DNA of 64,000 nt, taken from contig NC_015278.1 of the NCBI RefSeq assembly GCF_000193205.1, positions 2,016,975-2,080,974 of the forward strand, read 5' to 3'. This document shows positions 17,738 through 25,784 of this stretch, piece by piece. Under the pieces are notes generated by a model, which made no database searches, had not been told where the DNA came from, and saw nothing but the letters and a program-made list of their open reading frames with translations. A program made the position numbers and the translations under genes. This DNA is from Aerococcus sp. Group 1 (lineage in GTDB: Bacteria > Bacillota > Bacilli > Lactobacillales > Aerococcaceae). Positions within the stretch are counted from its first letter, which is position 1, and each line of letters opens with the position of its first letter.

Positions 17738-18421
17738 ATGTCAGCTTATTTAGGAATTGTTATTTCATTTGTTGCCTTTGGGATTGGGACTTGGTTATAC
17801 AACCGTTTTAACCATTTCTTCCTCTTCACCCCACTCTTTGTCGCTATGATTTTAGGAATCGGTTTCTTAGTCGTCACCGGAATTCCTTATGAAGCTTATC
17901 AACCCGGTGGAAAGGTGATCATGTTCTTCCTTGAACCAGCCACCATCGCCTTTGCCATCCCACTCTATAAGCAAAGAAAACTACTCGTTAAATATTGGAA
18001 ACAAATCGCTATCATGCTTGTCGGCGGCATGGCCCTTTCCTTGGTATCTCTGGGTATCATGGCTAAGTTAATCCATATGGATAACTCTATTATTGCCGCC
18101 CTCTTACCTCAACCAGCCACCACCGCTATCGCCCTACCGATCGCAGAATCCTTAGGCGGTATCTCCTCCATCACTGCAGCAGCCGTGATCTTTAACGCCG
18201 TGATCGTTTCTGCAGTCGGTAAAGGCCTACTCGAATGGCTCCATATCGAAGATCCTGTTGCCCGTGGTCTCGCCTTAGGGACAGCCGGACACACCATCGG
18301 AGCAGCCGTTGGTTTAGAAATGGGTGAAACCGAAGGCGCGATGGCTTCCGTTGCCATGGTCGTAGTCAGTGTCTTGACCGTCTTCGTTGTCCCCATGATC
18401 GCACCACTCTTTGGTATCTAA
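17738..18421 (+). CDS. lrgB: LrgB antiholin-like / pyruvate permease partner
   Basis: A 227-residue polytopic membrane protein of the LrgB family. It has the conserved FLEPATIAFAIPLYKQR (about residues 65-81), LLPQPATTAIALPIAESLGG (about 122-141) and GTAGHTIGAAVGLEMGETEGAMAS. Length is typical. RBS AAGGAGCG. It follows lrgA by 52 bp and is closed by the strong terminator at 18448-18486. Together with lrgA it is thought to form the functional unit controlled by LytSR. Confidence 0.93.
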   Translation: MSAYLGIVISFVAFGIGTWLYNRFNHFFLFTPLFVAMILGIGFLVVTGIPYEAYQPGGKVIMFFLEPATIAFAIPLYKQRKLLVKYWKQIAIMLVGGMALSLVSLGIMAKLIHMDNSIIAALLPQPATTAIALPIAESLGGISSITAAAVIFNAVIVSAVGKGLLEWLHIEDPVARGLALGTAGHTIGAAVGLEMGETEGAMASVAMVVVSVLTVFVVPMIAPLFGI

Positions 18422-18447
18422 TCCCTACTTTAAAATACGCACCCTTC

Positions 18448-18486
18448 AAAAAATCACTCTAGAATGTGCTCTAGAGTGATTTTTTC
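18448..18486. terminator. Bidirectional terminator between lrgB and the MFS gene
   Basis: A perfect AAAAAATCACTCTAGA / TCTAGAGTGATTTTTT hairpin with a 6-nt loop. A- and T-runs on both sides let it serve both converging genes. Confidence 0.92.
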
Positions 18487-18503
18487 ATGTCTACAATGAG
18501 TCG

Positions 18504-19658
18504 TTATTCATAATATTGTCTAAAGACCGTCACCACCAGGGCAGCTCCCAAGAAGAGGATCATAGCCACAAGCAGGTTAGCACCTAGACCTAAACCTTGG
18601 TAGAAGGAAGCCCCCATGACACTGGCCCCCATAATGGAGAGGTCAAAGACCGTGGTTTGAATCGACATGGCCACGTCATGGCCCTTGTCCACTTGGCGAA
18701 TCACCGAATTCTGTAAGAGCGAGGAAATCGGGCCAAAGCTCATCCCCCAAAGCACCATCGCCCCTAAGCCTAAAAGCGGATGGCCAGAAAGAGCCAGGAA
18801 GACAAACATGGCAAGCGCTCCCGCTAAGAGGGCCCCTTGCATTAAATGCTTCAAGTGACTGTCAATAAAGCGGGCGACAATCCAAACCGCTAGGAGGGCA
18901 CCGACCCCAAAGAAGATTTGAGAACTTTGCAGGGCTAGCCCCAAGCGTTCACTAATCAATTGAATATAGACATAGACACTATATTCAGCCATCACCATCA
19001 AGAAGACTACTAAGATAGCTACTCGGAAACCCGGTTTCTTCAAGACATCAGTCGGTTTGACCCGGCTGTCACTTGCTTGTCCCGGAATCGAGGGAAGAAG
19101 CCGCCAAGCCAATAAGCCTAAGACAAGAAAGGCTAGTGCAGTAGCTAAAAAGGCGATCCGCCAGCCAGCGATTTGACCTAAACGCGTCCACAGGGGCAAT
19201 CCAAGCGAAATCCCAATCGGTGACCCCGCCAGAGCAATGGTCCCGGCCTTACCGCGGTTTTCACTGGACACCATGTCCATAGCATAAGGGCCCAACATGG
19301 ACCAAAATGTCCCGGCACTGGCCCCACCGATCAAACGTCCCATAAAGGCCAAGGGGAAGTTAGGGGCCAAGAAAACCAGGAAGTTCGACAAGGCAAAGCC
19401 GCAGGTTAACACGAGTAAGAGGGGCCGGCGGTTGAACTTGGTCACCACCTGGGTCATCGGAATCGCTAAGAGCCCAGCGGGTAAGGCATAGCCTCCCACC
19501 AAGTAAGACACCGTCCCATAATCAACTCCCAGGTCATCCCCCATTTGCACTAAGAGGCCGGAAGGTAATAATTCCGAAATAATAGCTAATAAAACTAGGC
19601 CCAGCATCACCATCAAGGGCAGCCAGGGCAAGCCTTGCTGTTCTGTATCTGTTTTCAT
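18504..19658 (-). CDS. MFS transporter, DHA1/AraJ-like efflux
   Basis: About 384 residues with 12 predicted membrane helices, a major facilitator of the drug:H+ antiporter 1 / arabinose-efflux type. The conserved loop between helices 2 and 3 is recognisable (TQVVTKFNRRPLLL, about residues 65-78), as is the segment FMGRLIGGASAGTFWSML in helix 4. The frame extends to a TTG at 19688, but the ATG at 19658 follows GAAAGG. It has a shared terminator downstream and is followed upstream by the terminator of the lipoprotein gene, so it is a single-gene unit. The substrate cannot be inferred. Confidence 0.82.
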   Translation of the reverse strand: MKTDTEQQGLPWLPLMVMLGLVLLAIISELLPSGLLVQMGDDLGVDYGTVSYLVGGYALPAGLLAIPMTQVVTKFNRRPLLLVLTCGFALSNFLVFLAPNFPLAFMGRLIGGASAGTFWSMLGPYAMDMVSSENRGKAGTIALAGSPIGISLGLPLWTRLGQIAGWRIAFLATALAFLVLGLLAWRLLPSIPGQASDSRVKPTDVLKKPGFRVAILVVFLMVMAEYSVYVYIQLISERLGLALQSSQIFFGVGALLAVWIVARFIDSHLKHLMQGALLAGALAMFVFLALSGHPLLGLGAMVLWGMSFGPISSLLQNSVIRQVDKGHDVAMSIQTTVFDLSIMGASVMGASFYQGLGLGANLLVAMILFLGAALVVTVFRQYYE

Positions 19659-19689
19659 CAATTCACAACCTTTCTCAATCTTTTCCAAT

Positions 19690-19717
19690 AAAAAATCCTG
19701 CCGCCCGCATGCAGGAT
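19690..19717 (-). terminator. Terminator of the transglutaminase-like lipoprotein gene
   Basis: An ATCCTGC / GCAGGAT stem (19695-19701 and 19711-19717) is followed on the minus strand by T5 or more. Confidence 0.85.
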
Positions 19718-19778
19718 CTTAACAAAAAAGTAGGGCAAGAGCGTGCAAGAAAAGCCCTCTCTCGTCCCTAATAATCGC

Positions 19779-20789
19779 CTAACGTATCTTATCGTCAGCA
19801 AAGTGGGTGTCAGACAAGTCCACTAAGAAGTAATCGTAACGTTTAAACTCGGCTTGGGGATTATTGAGGTCCACGGGATCATCCCAAGTCGTATCGACCC
19901 CCAGCCACTGACCATTGACTTGGACCAAGTTCCAGGCGTGGTCGATGGGCTGGTTCTTATCGGCGTATTGATAGGCAATGCCGGTCCGGGCCAGTGACTT
20001 GACCCCACTCTCTTCACACATAATCTGGAAGAGACCAGCATAAGCCTGGCAAACCCCAGTGCCTTGGGAGAGGATGCAGGCCGGGGAATAAATCGAGACG
20101 CCTTGGACATCATTGCCCTCACCTAGGTGGTAGTGGGCCTTGTCAATAATGGCATCATGGATGAGACGAACCTTTTCATGGTCGCTCTTGCCCTGGATCT
20201 GACTGGCAAAGTTGCGGGCATAGTCACGGATAGCCTGGTCAGCAGCGGCGTCATGGTGGAAGCGGAAGGTCAATAAGACCTTCAACTTACTGGGACTGGC
20301 CTGGTAGGAATAGGCATTGGCATAGTCCAGGACAATCCCGTAATAAGTCCCATACAAGTCTTGGCGCAAACGCTCAAAGATGGCTGAGCCACTGGCTTGG
20401 GGAGCGGTCACGTCAACCACAAATTGATAGGTCCCCTGCTCTAATTGCCTTTGGACAATTGGCAGGAGGTCGGCATAATTAGCTTCCTTAACCTGGCCAG
20501 CCAGGGGGGCCTCTTTAAATTGCTGGATGACTTCCTGCTTAGACGGCGCTTGAGGCCGGCCCTTCTGCTGAGAAGTCTTCCCTGGCTGGTCCTTACTAGG
20601 AGCTGCCTGACTCTCTTCTTGAGAAGCCGATTCGACCGGCTTAGTTTCACTTTCTTCTATGACTTGATTAGTCACTTCTTCTTGATCAACCAGCTGGTCT
20701 TCTACCCAGTTGAGGGCTTGGTTATGGTCACAGCCCCACAAAAAAAGCAGCATGCTGAAAAACAGTCCGAAAACTTGTCTCTTTTTCAT
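19779..20789 (-). CDS. Transglutaminase-like (protease-type) lipoprotein
   Basis: About 336 residues. A basic start MKKRQVFG, a hydrophobic stretch and the lipobox LWGC mark it as an exported lipoprotein. A linker rich in Glu, Ser, Gln and Pro (about 25-95) precedes a transglutaminase-like domain with the Cys-His-Asp triad: Cys in GTGVCQAYAGLF (about residue 246), His in PIDHAWNLVQ (about 289) and Asp in GVDTTWDDP (about 303). Such bacterial proteins are often cysteine peptidases or wall-remodelling enzymes rather than true cross-linkers. I chose the ATG at 20789 because GGGGTGG lies five bases upstream. The physiological substrate is unknown. Confidence 0.8.
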   Translation of the reverse strand: MKKRQVFGLFFSMLLFLWGCDHNQALNWVEDQLVDQEEVTNQVIEESETKPVESASQEESQAAPSKDQPGKTSQQKGRPQAPSKQEVIQQFKEAPLAGQVKEANYADLLPIVQRQLEQGTYQFVVDVTAPQASGSAIFERLRQDLYGTYYGIVLDYANAYSYQASPSKLKVLLTFRFHHDAAADQAIRDYARNFASQIQGKSDHEKVRLIHDAIIDKAHYHLGEGNDVQGVSIYSPACILSQGTGVCQAYAGLFQIMCEESGVKSLARTGIAYQYADKNQPIDHAWNLVQVNGQWLGVDTTWDDPVDLNNPQAEFKRYDYFLVDLSDTHFADDKIR

Positions 20790-20827
20790 ACATACCACCC
20801 CATTATAACTTAGTAAAACTGTAAGGC

Positions 20828-21034
20828 TTATTCTTGTGAGTCAGGCTCTTCAGGAATGATCAAGGCCATCAATAAGTACAGCCAAAAACCGACTGACCCT
20901 CCTAAGAAAAGGGCAACGAAGATGATGCGGAAGATAACGGGATCCACATTGAAATACTCTCCCAAACCACCACATACCCCTAAAAAGGTACGATCATACT
21001 TTTTACGATATAAACGTTTTCCATTAAAATCCAT
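20828..21034 (-). CDS. PspC domain membrane protein
   Basis: A small protein of about 68 residues made of a single PspC domain. It begins MDFNGKRLYRKKYDRTFLGV with the family motif GVCGGLGEYFNVDP (about residues 20-33), then a hydrophobic segment ending in PEE. PspC proteins belong to envelope-stress responses, but small single-domain versions are common in Firmicutes with no assigned role. The ATG at 21034 follows AAAGGAG. It lies upstream of the lipoprotein gene with 38 bp between, on the same strand, so co-transcription is possible. Confidence 0.85.
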   Translation of the reverse strand: MDFNGKRLYRKKYDRTFLGVCGGLGEYFNVDPVIFRIIFVALFLGGSVGFWLYLLMALIIPEEPDSQE

Positions 21035-21189
21035 CCTTCTAGCTCCTTTCACTGGCTATTCCTGCCTTTTAGATACCTTTATTATACCCTAAACGTCAGC
21101 AATTCTCATGTCTAAACGCCAGTTGAGCCTAGCTTTTAAACTTTTTAATGAGTAAGCACTCAATTAAGGAGCTTTCCCTATTCTACCGT

Positions 21190-21361
21190 AAAAAGGCTTC
21201 AGATTCACGGTGCTTTTCCTTCCAGTGGTTCAGAGCTCTTTTGACTTTTGTCACACTCTCTTTCTCCCTTTAGCTCCAGTTGCTATAGCTGTTCGAAGCG
21301 TCAGCGAGTTACAGATATAGTATGCGTAGCGTTTCACTTTTTATCGTCAGCTCGCACTCTA
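21190..21361 (-). repeat. Interspersed 3'-end repeat, copy C (two units) after corA
   Basis: On the minus strand the first unit begins AGAGTGCGAG at the corA TAG stop itself. A second unit begins GAGAGTGTGACAAAAGTC. Each unit contains ACTGGA; unit 1 also has CTAAAGGGAGAAAGA. The same signature words recur after mnmG and mnmE in the same orientation. The region is otherwise without a gene. Confidence 0.65.
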
Positions 21362-22275
21362 ATGCTTATCAAAGAACCGTTTTAAGATTCGGGACAGGAT
21401 CCACCAGCCTAAGGCGGAGATGATTAGGGCGAAGACCCAGGAAAAGCGGCTTTGGACAAAGGGCAGATCCATATTCATCCCGTAAAAACCGGTCACAATG
21501 GTGGGCACGGTTAAAAGGATGGAGAGGACGGTCAAGATCCGCATGGTCTCATTCAAGTTATTGTTCAAGACGTTGTTATAGGTGTCGGAGAGGCGGTCGA
21601 GAATTTGCCAGGACAGCTCCGTCATTTCCACGAGCTGCTTGGCTTCAATGACGGCGTCGTCCAGCTCCTCAATATCAATCCCATCCAAGCGTTTAAAGAG
21701 CGAGGGTGAGCGGAATTGTTCCAAGAGAATTTCATTTTGCCGGGCCCCGGTACGGAAATAGGCAATCCCCGTTTCTAAGTCTGACAGGTTGAAGAGGTTC
21801 TTGCGAGTGGTTCGGGTCCGTAATTCCTTGGTTAAGAGGTTGCGCTCCCGGTCCATCTCCTCCACCAAAGGGAAGTATTCCTTAACAATTAAAAAAGACT
21901 AGAGAAAAGAAACTTATAGAGCCCTTCATCCGAGTGGCGGTGGATATAATGCTTCATCAACTGAATAACATAATCATTATCCTCATGGGCAAAGGTTAAG
22001 AGGACATTGTTCCGAATGATGAGGGTCATCGGCAGGGTTTCATAATGATAGTTAACCTTCTTCTTATTAGCAATATTAAAAATAATCAGCAAGGTATCGG
22101 TATCATCATCGTACTCCAAGCGGGCCCGTTCATTCTTGTCGCTGGCATAGGCCAACATTTCTTCACTGATCCCGTAAGTATTCCCAATCTCGAGGAGGTC
22201 GTCTAAATCATCCACCGGTAAATTAATCCAGGTAAAGCGTTCGTCTGCTGGTCCATATTCCTTCACTTTAGCCAT
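21359..22275 (-). pseudogene. corA: CorA-type Mg2+/divalent cation channel, frameshifted
   Basis: The first part (22275 to 21889) reads MAKVKEYGPADERFTW... to YKFLFSSLF and stops. The second part (to 21359) resumes as VEEMDRERNLLTKELRTRTT and ends with the CorA signature YGMNMDLPF between two membrane helices. The run of six A at 21891-21896 is one base short. With seven, the frame reads SSLFLIVKEYFPLVEEMDRE, the expected continuous CorA sequence. With the base restored the protein is about 305-310 residues with all motifs intact, so this is either a recent mutation, phase variation or a base-call error. The stop codon TAG lies at the edge of repeat copy C. Confidence 0.85.
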
Positions 22276-22401
22276 ATTCTCACTTCTTTCCGCACTTTTT
22301 ATATTCACTGCCTTACTATTGTAGCATTGACCCCAGTCGAAAGCTTCTATTATCGCTAATTCAAGAATCTTTCATTCTTTTTAAAGTGCTTTCATATTCC
22401 C

Positions 22402-22430
22402 TTGTTTTCTCCCGCTACATATAGTAAAAT
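22402..22430 (+). promoter_or_regulatory. Promoter of the SBP/ABC importer operon
   Basis: TTGTTT (22402-22407), a 17-bp spacer and TAAAAT (22425-22430) lie about 100 bp before the solute-binding protein start. Confidence 0.55.
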
Positions 22431-22528
22431 CGAAAAGGGAATTCCCTATATTTAGTTGGCTTACGTCTTGACAATGGAGATCATTAGGGAAAATAGCCCT
22501 CCATAACAATTATAGAAAGGGATAAGAT

Positions 22529-24040
22529 ATGAAGCGCCAATTTTTTAGATGCATAATCCTTTGTTCCAGTTTTCTGACCCTCTTCCTTAGCGGTTGCCAA
22601 GGCAGCTCGTCTGAGCAAAGTCAGGGTCAAAATAATACCGACACCTACCACGTCGGCCAAAGCCTAGTCGCCGGGGACCTCGATCCCTTGAATTCGAGTT
22701 GGTCCCTAGCCAGTCACGGAGTAGCTGAATATGTCTACCAACAAGATCCAGACGGTAATCTATTCTCCCGTTATATTGACCAGTTAGACCATGTGGATGC
22801 GAATACCTGGCAAGCTAGCAGTAAAAACGAAGCCAAGTTCGCTGATGGGAGCCTGGTGGATGCCCCAGCCCTGGCTGAATGCCTTAACGAAATCCAAGAA
22901 AAGAACCCCTTGTCCAATGCTACAGCCGGTAAGATCACTTTTACCGCTGACGATGATAGCCATCTCACCATCAAAACCGAACGCCCTACCCAAGTCATGG
23001 ACTCAGTCTTAGGGGAATGGACCAATGTGGTTTATAAGCGCGACGGCGACCAAGTCATTTACTCTGGTCCTTACCAAGTGAAAAACCTGCAGTCCGAAGA
23101 AAAAGTGGAAATGGAACCCAACCCCCATTACCCAGACAGCGACCAAAGAAAAAATGTAACCATCACGGCATTTAACGATGAAGCGGCCATGAAGTCAGCT
23201 TTCCAATCCGAAGAGATGGATTTAATCGCTCCCATTTCTCCTAATTTAAAGGAACAATTAGACAAATCTGGTCACAAGACCCAGTCCTATGACGCTGGTT
23301 ACCAATATTTCGCCTTGGTCAACATCCAAAAGCCACTCCTCCAAGAGGCTAAAATGCGCCAAGCCCTTGATTTAGCCCTCAACCGCGATGACTACCTCAA
23401 GGCCCTCAAAGGCGGACGGCTACCAAGCGGACTATTTGCGGACATCTATTCCTTCAATGCAGATGTCCCTCTCGAACAAGACACCGCTAAGGCAGAGGCC
23501 CTATTGGATGAATTAGGTTGGAAGAAAAATGACCAAGGCCAACGGGAAAAAGATGGCCAAGCCTTAGAACTTAAGGTGGCCACCCTTTCCTTCCGTGAAG
23601 ACCTGGTAACCATTGGACAAATGTTGACTTCTCAACTCGAGCCTTTAGGTATCCAAGTCAAGGTAGAAGCTTTAGATAATGCGGAAGACATTAAGACCGG
23701 GTCGCCTTACGACCTCTTAATCTACAGCCAACACACCGCCCCTTCTGGAGAACCGAGTTACTTCCTCAATCAATTCTTTAGAAGCGACGGGTCCAACAAC
23801 CGCTTCGATTATAGCAACCCAGAAGTGGACCAAGAACTCGACCAACTTGGTCAAGAATCCGACCCCGCTAAACGCGATGCGATTGCTCAATCCATCCAAG
23901 AAAAAATTATTAACGACCGTCCTATCCTTCGCCTAGTCGATCCTGAATGGCATGCTGGCATTGGTGCCGATCTCGGCGATTACCAGCTCTATTGCGGGGA
24001 CTATTATATCGTTAATCCAAGTTTAGGGGTCAATAAGTAA
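22529..24040 (+). CDS. Dpp/Opp/Nik-family solute-binding lipoprotein
   Basis: A 503-residue family-5 substrate-binding protein. The N-terminus has a signal peptide and the lipobox LFLSGC, so it is lipid-anchored outside the membrane. Family segments include SLVAGDLDPLNSSWSLASHG after the lipobox linker and SGPYQVKNL. Family-5 proteins bind peptides, nickel or metal-chelate complexes. The sequence resembles the nickel/metallophore branch as much as the peptide branch and I cannot decide between them. The ATG follows AAAGGGATAAGAT. It is the first gene of a four-gene importer operon (22529-27293). Confidence 0.85.
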   Translation: MKRQFFRCIILCSSFLTLFLSGCQGSSSEQSQGQNNTDTYHVGQSLVAGDLDPLNSSWSLASHGVAEYVYQQDPDGNLFSRYIDQLDHVDANTWQASSKNEAKFADGSLVDAPALAECLNEIQEKNPLSNATAGKITFTADDDSHLTIKTERPTQVMDSVLGEWTNVVYKRDGDQVIYSGPYQVKNLQSEEKVEMEPNPHYPDSDQRKNVTITAFNDEAAMKSAFQSEEMDLIAPISPNLKEQLDKSGHKTQSYDAGYQYFALVNIQKPLLQEAKMRQALDLALNRDDYLKALKGGRLPSGLFADIYSFNADVPLEQDTAKAEALLDELGWKKNDQGQREKDGQALELKVATLSFREDLVTIGQMLTSQLEPLGIQVKVEALDNAEDIKTGSPYDLLIYSQHTAPSGEPSYFLNQFFRSDGSNNRFDYSNPEVDQELDQLGQESDPAKRDAIAQSIQEKIINDRPILRLVDPEWHAGIGADLGDYQLYCGDYYIVNPSLGVNK

Positions 24041-24084
24041 GCAGACAATTACCAAGACGTAAGCCTTCAATAGAGGAGGACAGT

Positions 24085-25008
24085 ATGAAATTAAAAACGC
24101 TCTATCAAGCACTCGGCTTCCTCTTTATCATGAGTCTCTTTGCCTTCTTCATCTCCCGACTTATTCCAGGCGACCCAGCAAGCTTGTACTTAGAATCTAA
24201 GCAGCTGGCCCAAAGCCCGGAAAATATCGCCTTAATCAATGAAGAATTTGGCTTAGACCGTTCACTCATGGTTCAGTATTTCCAGTGGATTAGTCACTTT
24301 ATTCAAGGCGACTGGGGGACTTCCTTCTACTCCAGCCAGCCCATCCGTCAAGAAATCTTTAACCGCCTGCCGGCCTCCTTAATGGTCGGCTTAGGCGGGG
24401 TTTTATTAGCGATGCTAGGAAGCTTCTACTTAGGCTTCCTAGCATCGCTTCCTGGTTATGGCTTCTGGGATAAAGTAAGCCGAGCACTATCCCTAATCTC
24501 CCAGGCCATTCCCAGCTTTATTTTAATTATTATTTTTATCCAAATCACTAGTGTCCGCCTGCGCTGGTTTAAGTTCTATACTGAGGAGAGCCCCTTGGCC
24601 ATTGTCTTTGCCGTCATAGTGGTCGCTTTCTACCAAATCGGGCCACTCTCACGCATTGTCTGCCGCCATTTCGAAGCCACTCAAAAGGAAAGCTATCTTA
24701 AAGCCCTCCTATTGCGGGGACTGCCTTTAAAGCAGGCCTTGGGTAAATACGCTTGGCAAGATGCCCTCTACGGACTCTTAGCCAGTTCGCTGGCACAAAT
24801 GTCTTGGGTCATTGGCGGGACCGCTATTGTCGAATACTCCTTTGGCATTGCCGGCATCTCCAATTACCTGGTCACCAGTATGCAAAGGCGGGACTACTTA
24901 GTCATCCAAGCCTATATTATGGTGGTAGGCATTTGGATGCTTATCATCCGTTTAATCTTTCGCTGGTTGATGAATCGATTAAGAAAGGAGACTTCCTATG
25001 TCGCTTAA
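24085..25008 (+). CDS. ABC importer permease, OppB/DppB/NikB-like
   Basis: A 307-residue permease with six membrane helices. The N-terminal FFISRLIPGDPASLYLES is typical of DppB/NikB, where the first helix is followed by PGDP. The EAA-type loop is RGLPLKQALGKYAW (about residues 211-224). RBS GAGGAGGA. It overlaps the next permease gene by 11 bases, so translation is coupled. A 15-bp perfect inverted repeat (24409-24423 with 24434-24448) lies inside the coding region; see the findings. Confidence 0.88.
   Translation: MKLKTLYQALGFLFIMSLFAFFISRLIPGDPASLYLESKQLAQSPENIALINEEFGLDRSLMVQYFQWISHFIQGDWGTSFYSSQPIRQEIFNRLPASLMVGLGGVLLAMLGSFYLGFLASLPGYGFWDKVSRALSLISQAIPSFILIIIFIQITSVRLRWFKFYTEESPLAIVFAVIVVAFYQIGPLSRIVCRHFEATQKESYLKALLLRGLPLKQALGKYAWQDALYGLLASSLAQMSWVIGGTAIVEYSFGIAGISNYLVTSMQRRDYLVIQAYIMVVGIWMLIIRLIFRWLMNRLRKETSYVA
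24409..24448 (+). repeat. 15-bp perfect inverted repeat inside the permease gene
   Basis: GCGATGCTAGGAAGC and its exact complement are separated by 10 nt. It encodes LAMLGSFYLGFLAS without disturbing the membrane helix. No T-run follows. Confidence 0.85.
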
Positions 25009-25777
25009 GCAGAAAATTGTCAGTGCCGTCCTGCTCCTAGCCATAGGACTATTCTTAGTCATCCCCTCACCCGATTATTTTCAAACCGATATGACCAATG
25101 TCCTAGCCCCCGTCTCTACCGACCACTGGCTAGGAACGGACCATCTCGGCCGCGATGTCTTAGCCCTCATGCAGGCAGGCACCATCCGTACCCTCATCGT
25201 TGTTGTAGTGGGCGGCTCCTTATCTTTAGTTTTAGGATCGACTCTAGGTATCCTGGCTGGTTACTACGGTGGCAGCTTAAAGAAGGCCATTCTCCTCGTC
25301 GCCCAATCACTTTTGATTTTACCCAGCTTTATCATGGCCCTAATCATTACTGCCCTCATCGGCCTCAGCCCACTCAGCGCCGGCCTTGTTCTTGGCATCG
25401 GAGCCATGGGAAATTATATCTTCCAAGTCGCTGCCCTGAGTGAAGAGTTAAAGGCCAGTGAATTTATCCTTAGTCTCAGAAAACTCGGTCTCTCTGATTT
25501 TCGCCTGATTAAGGACCATCTCGGTAAAAACTTACAGCCTTATATTCTTACCAATTTAGCTAACCGCCTGAGTGGCATGGTCTTATCCTACGCGGGACTT
25601 GCCTTTATCGGACTAGGCACGGACCTGGTCCAACCTGACTGGGGCACCTTACTCTACGACTACCGTCTCTATGTCTTTGAACGACCACTACTGGTATTAG
25701 CACCAACCTTAGCCATCTTTATTTTAGCGGTCCTCTTTCAAGCCCTCTTTGACCGTCAAGCCCTCTTGGAAAGGTGA
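24998..25777 (+). CDS. ABC importer permease, OppC/DppC/NikC-like
   Basis: A 259-residue permease. After one helix it carries the family landmark TDHWLGTDHLGRDVLALMQAG (about residues 41-61), universal in DppC/NikC-type subunits. The EAA loop is around LRKLGLSDFRLIKDHLGKN. It is slightly shorter than usual (about 280), mainly at the N-terminus. The start overlaps the end of the previous permease by 11 bp. The two permeases form the heterodimeric channel of the importer. Confidence 0.88.
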   Translation: MSLKQKIVSAVLLLAIGLFLVIPSPDYFQTDMTNVLAPVSTDHWLGTDHLGRDVLALMQAGTIRTLIVVVVGGSLSLVLGSTLGILAGYYGGSLKKAILLVAQSLLILPSFIMALIITALIGLSPLSAGLVLGIGAMGNYIFQVAALSEELKASEFILSLRKLGLSDFRLIKDHLGKNLQPYILTNLANRLSGMVLSYAGLAFIGLGTDLVQPDWGTLLYDYRLYVFERPLLVLAPTLAIFILAVLFQALFDRQALLER

Positions 25778-25784
25778 GTAGATC

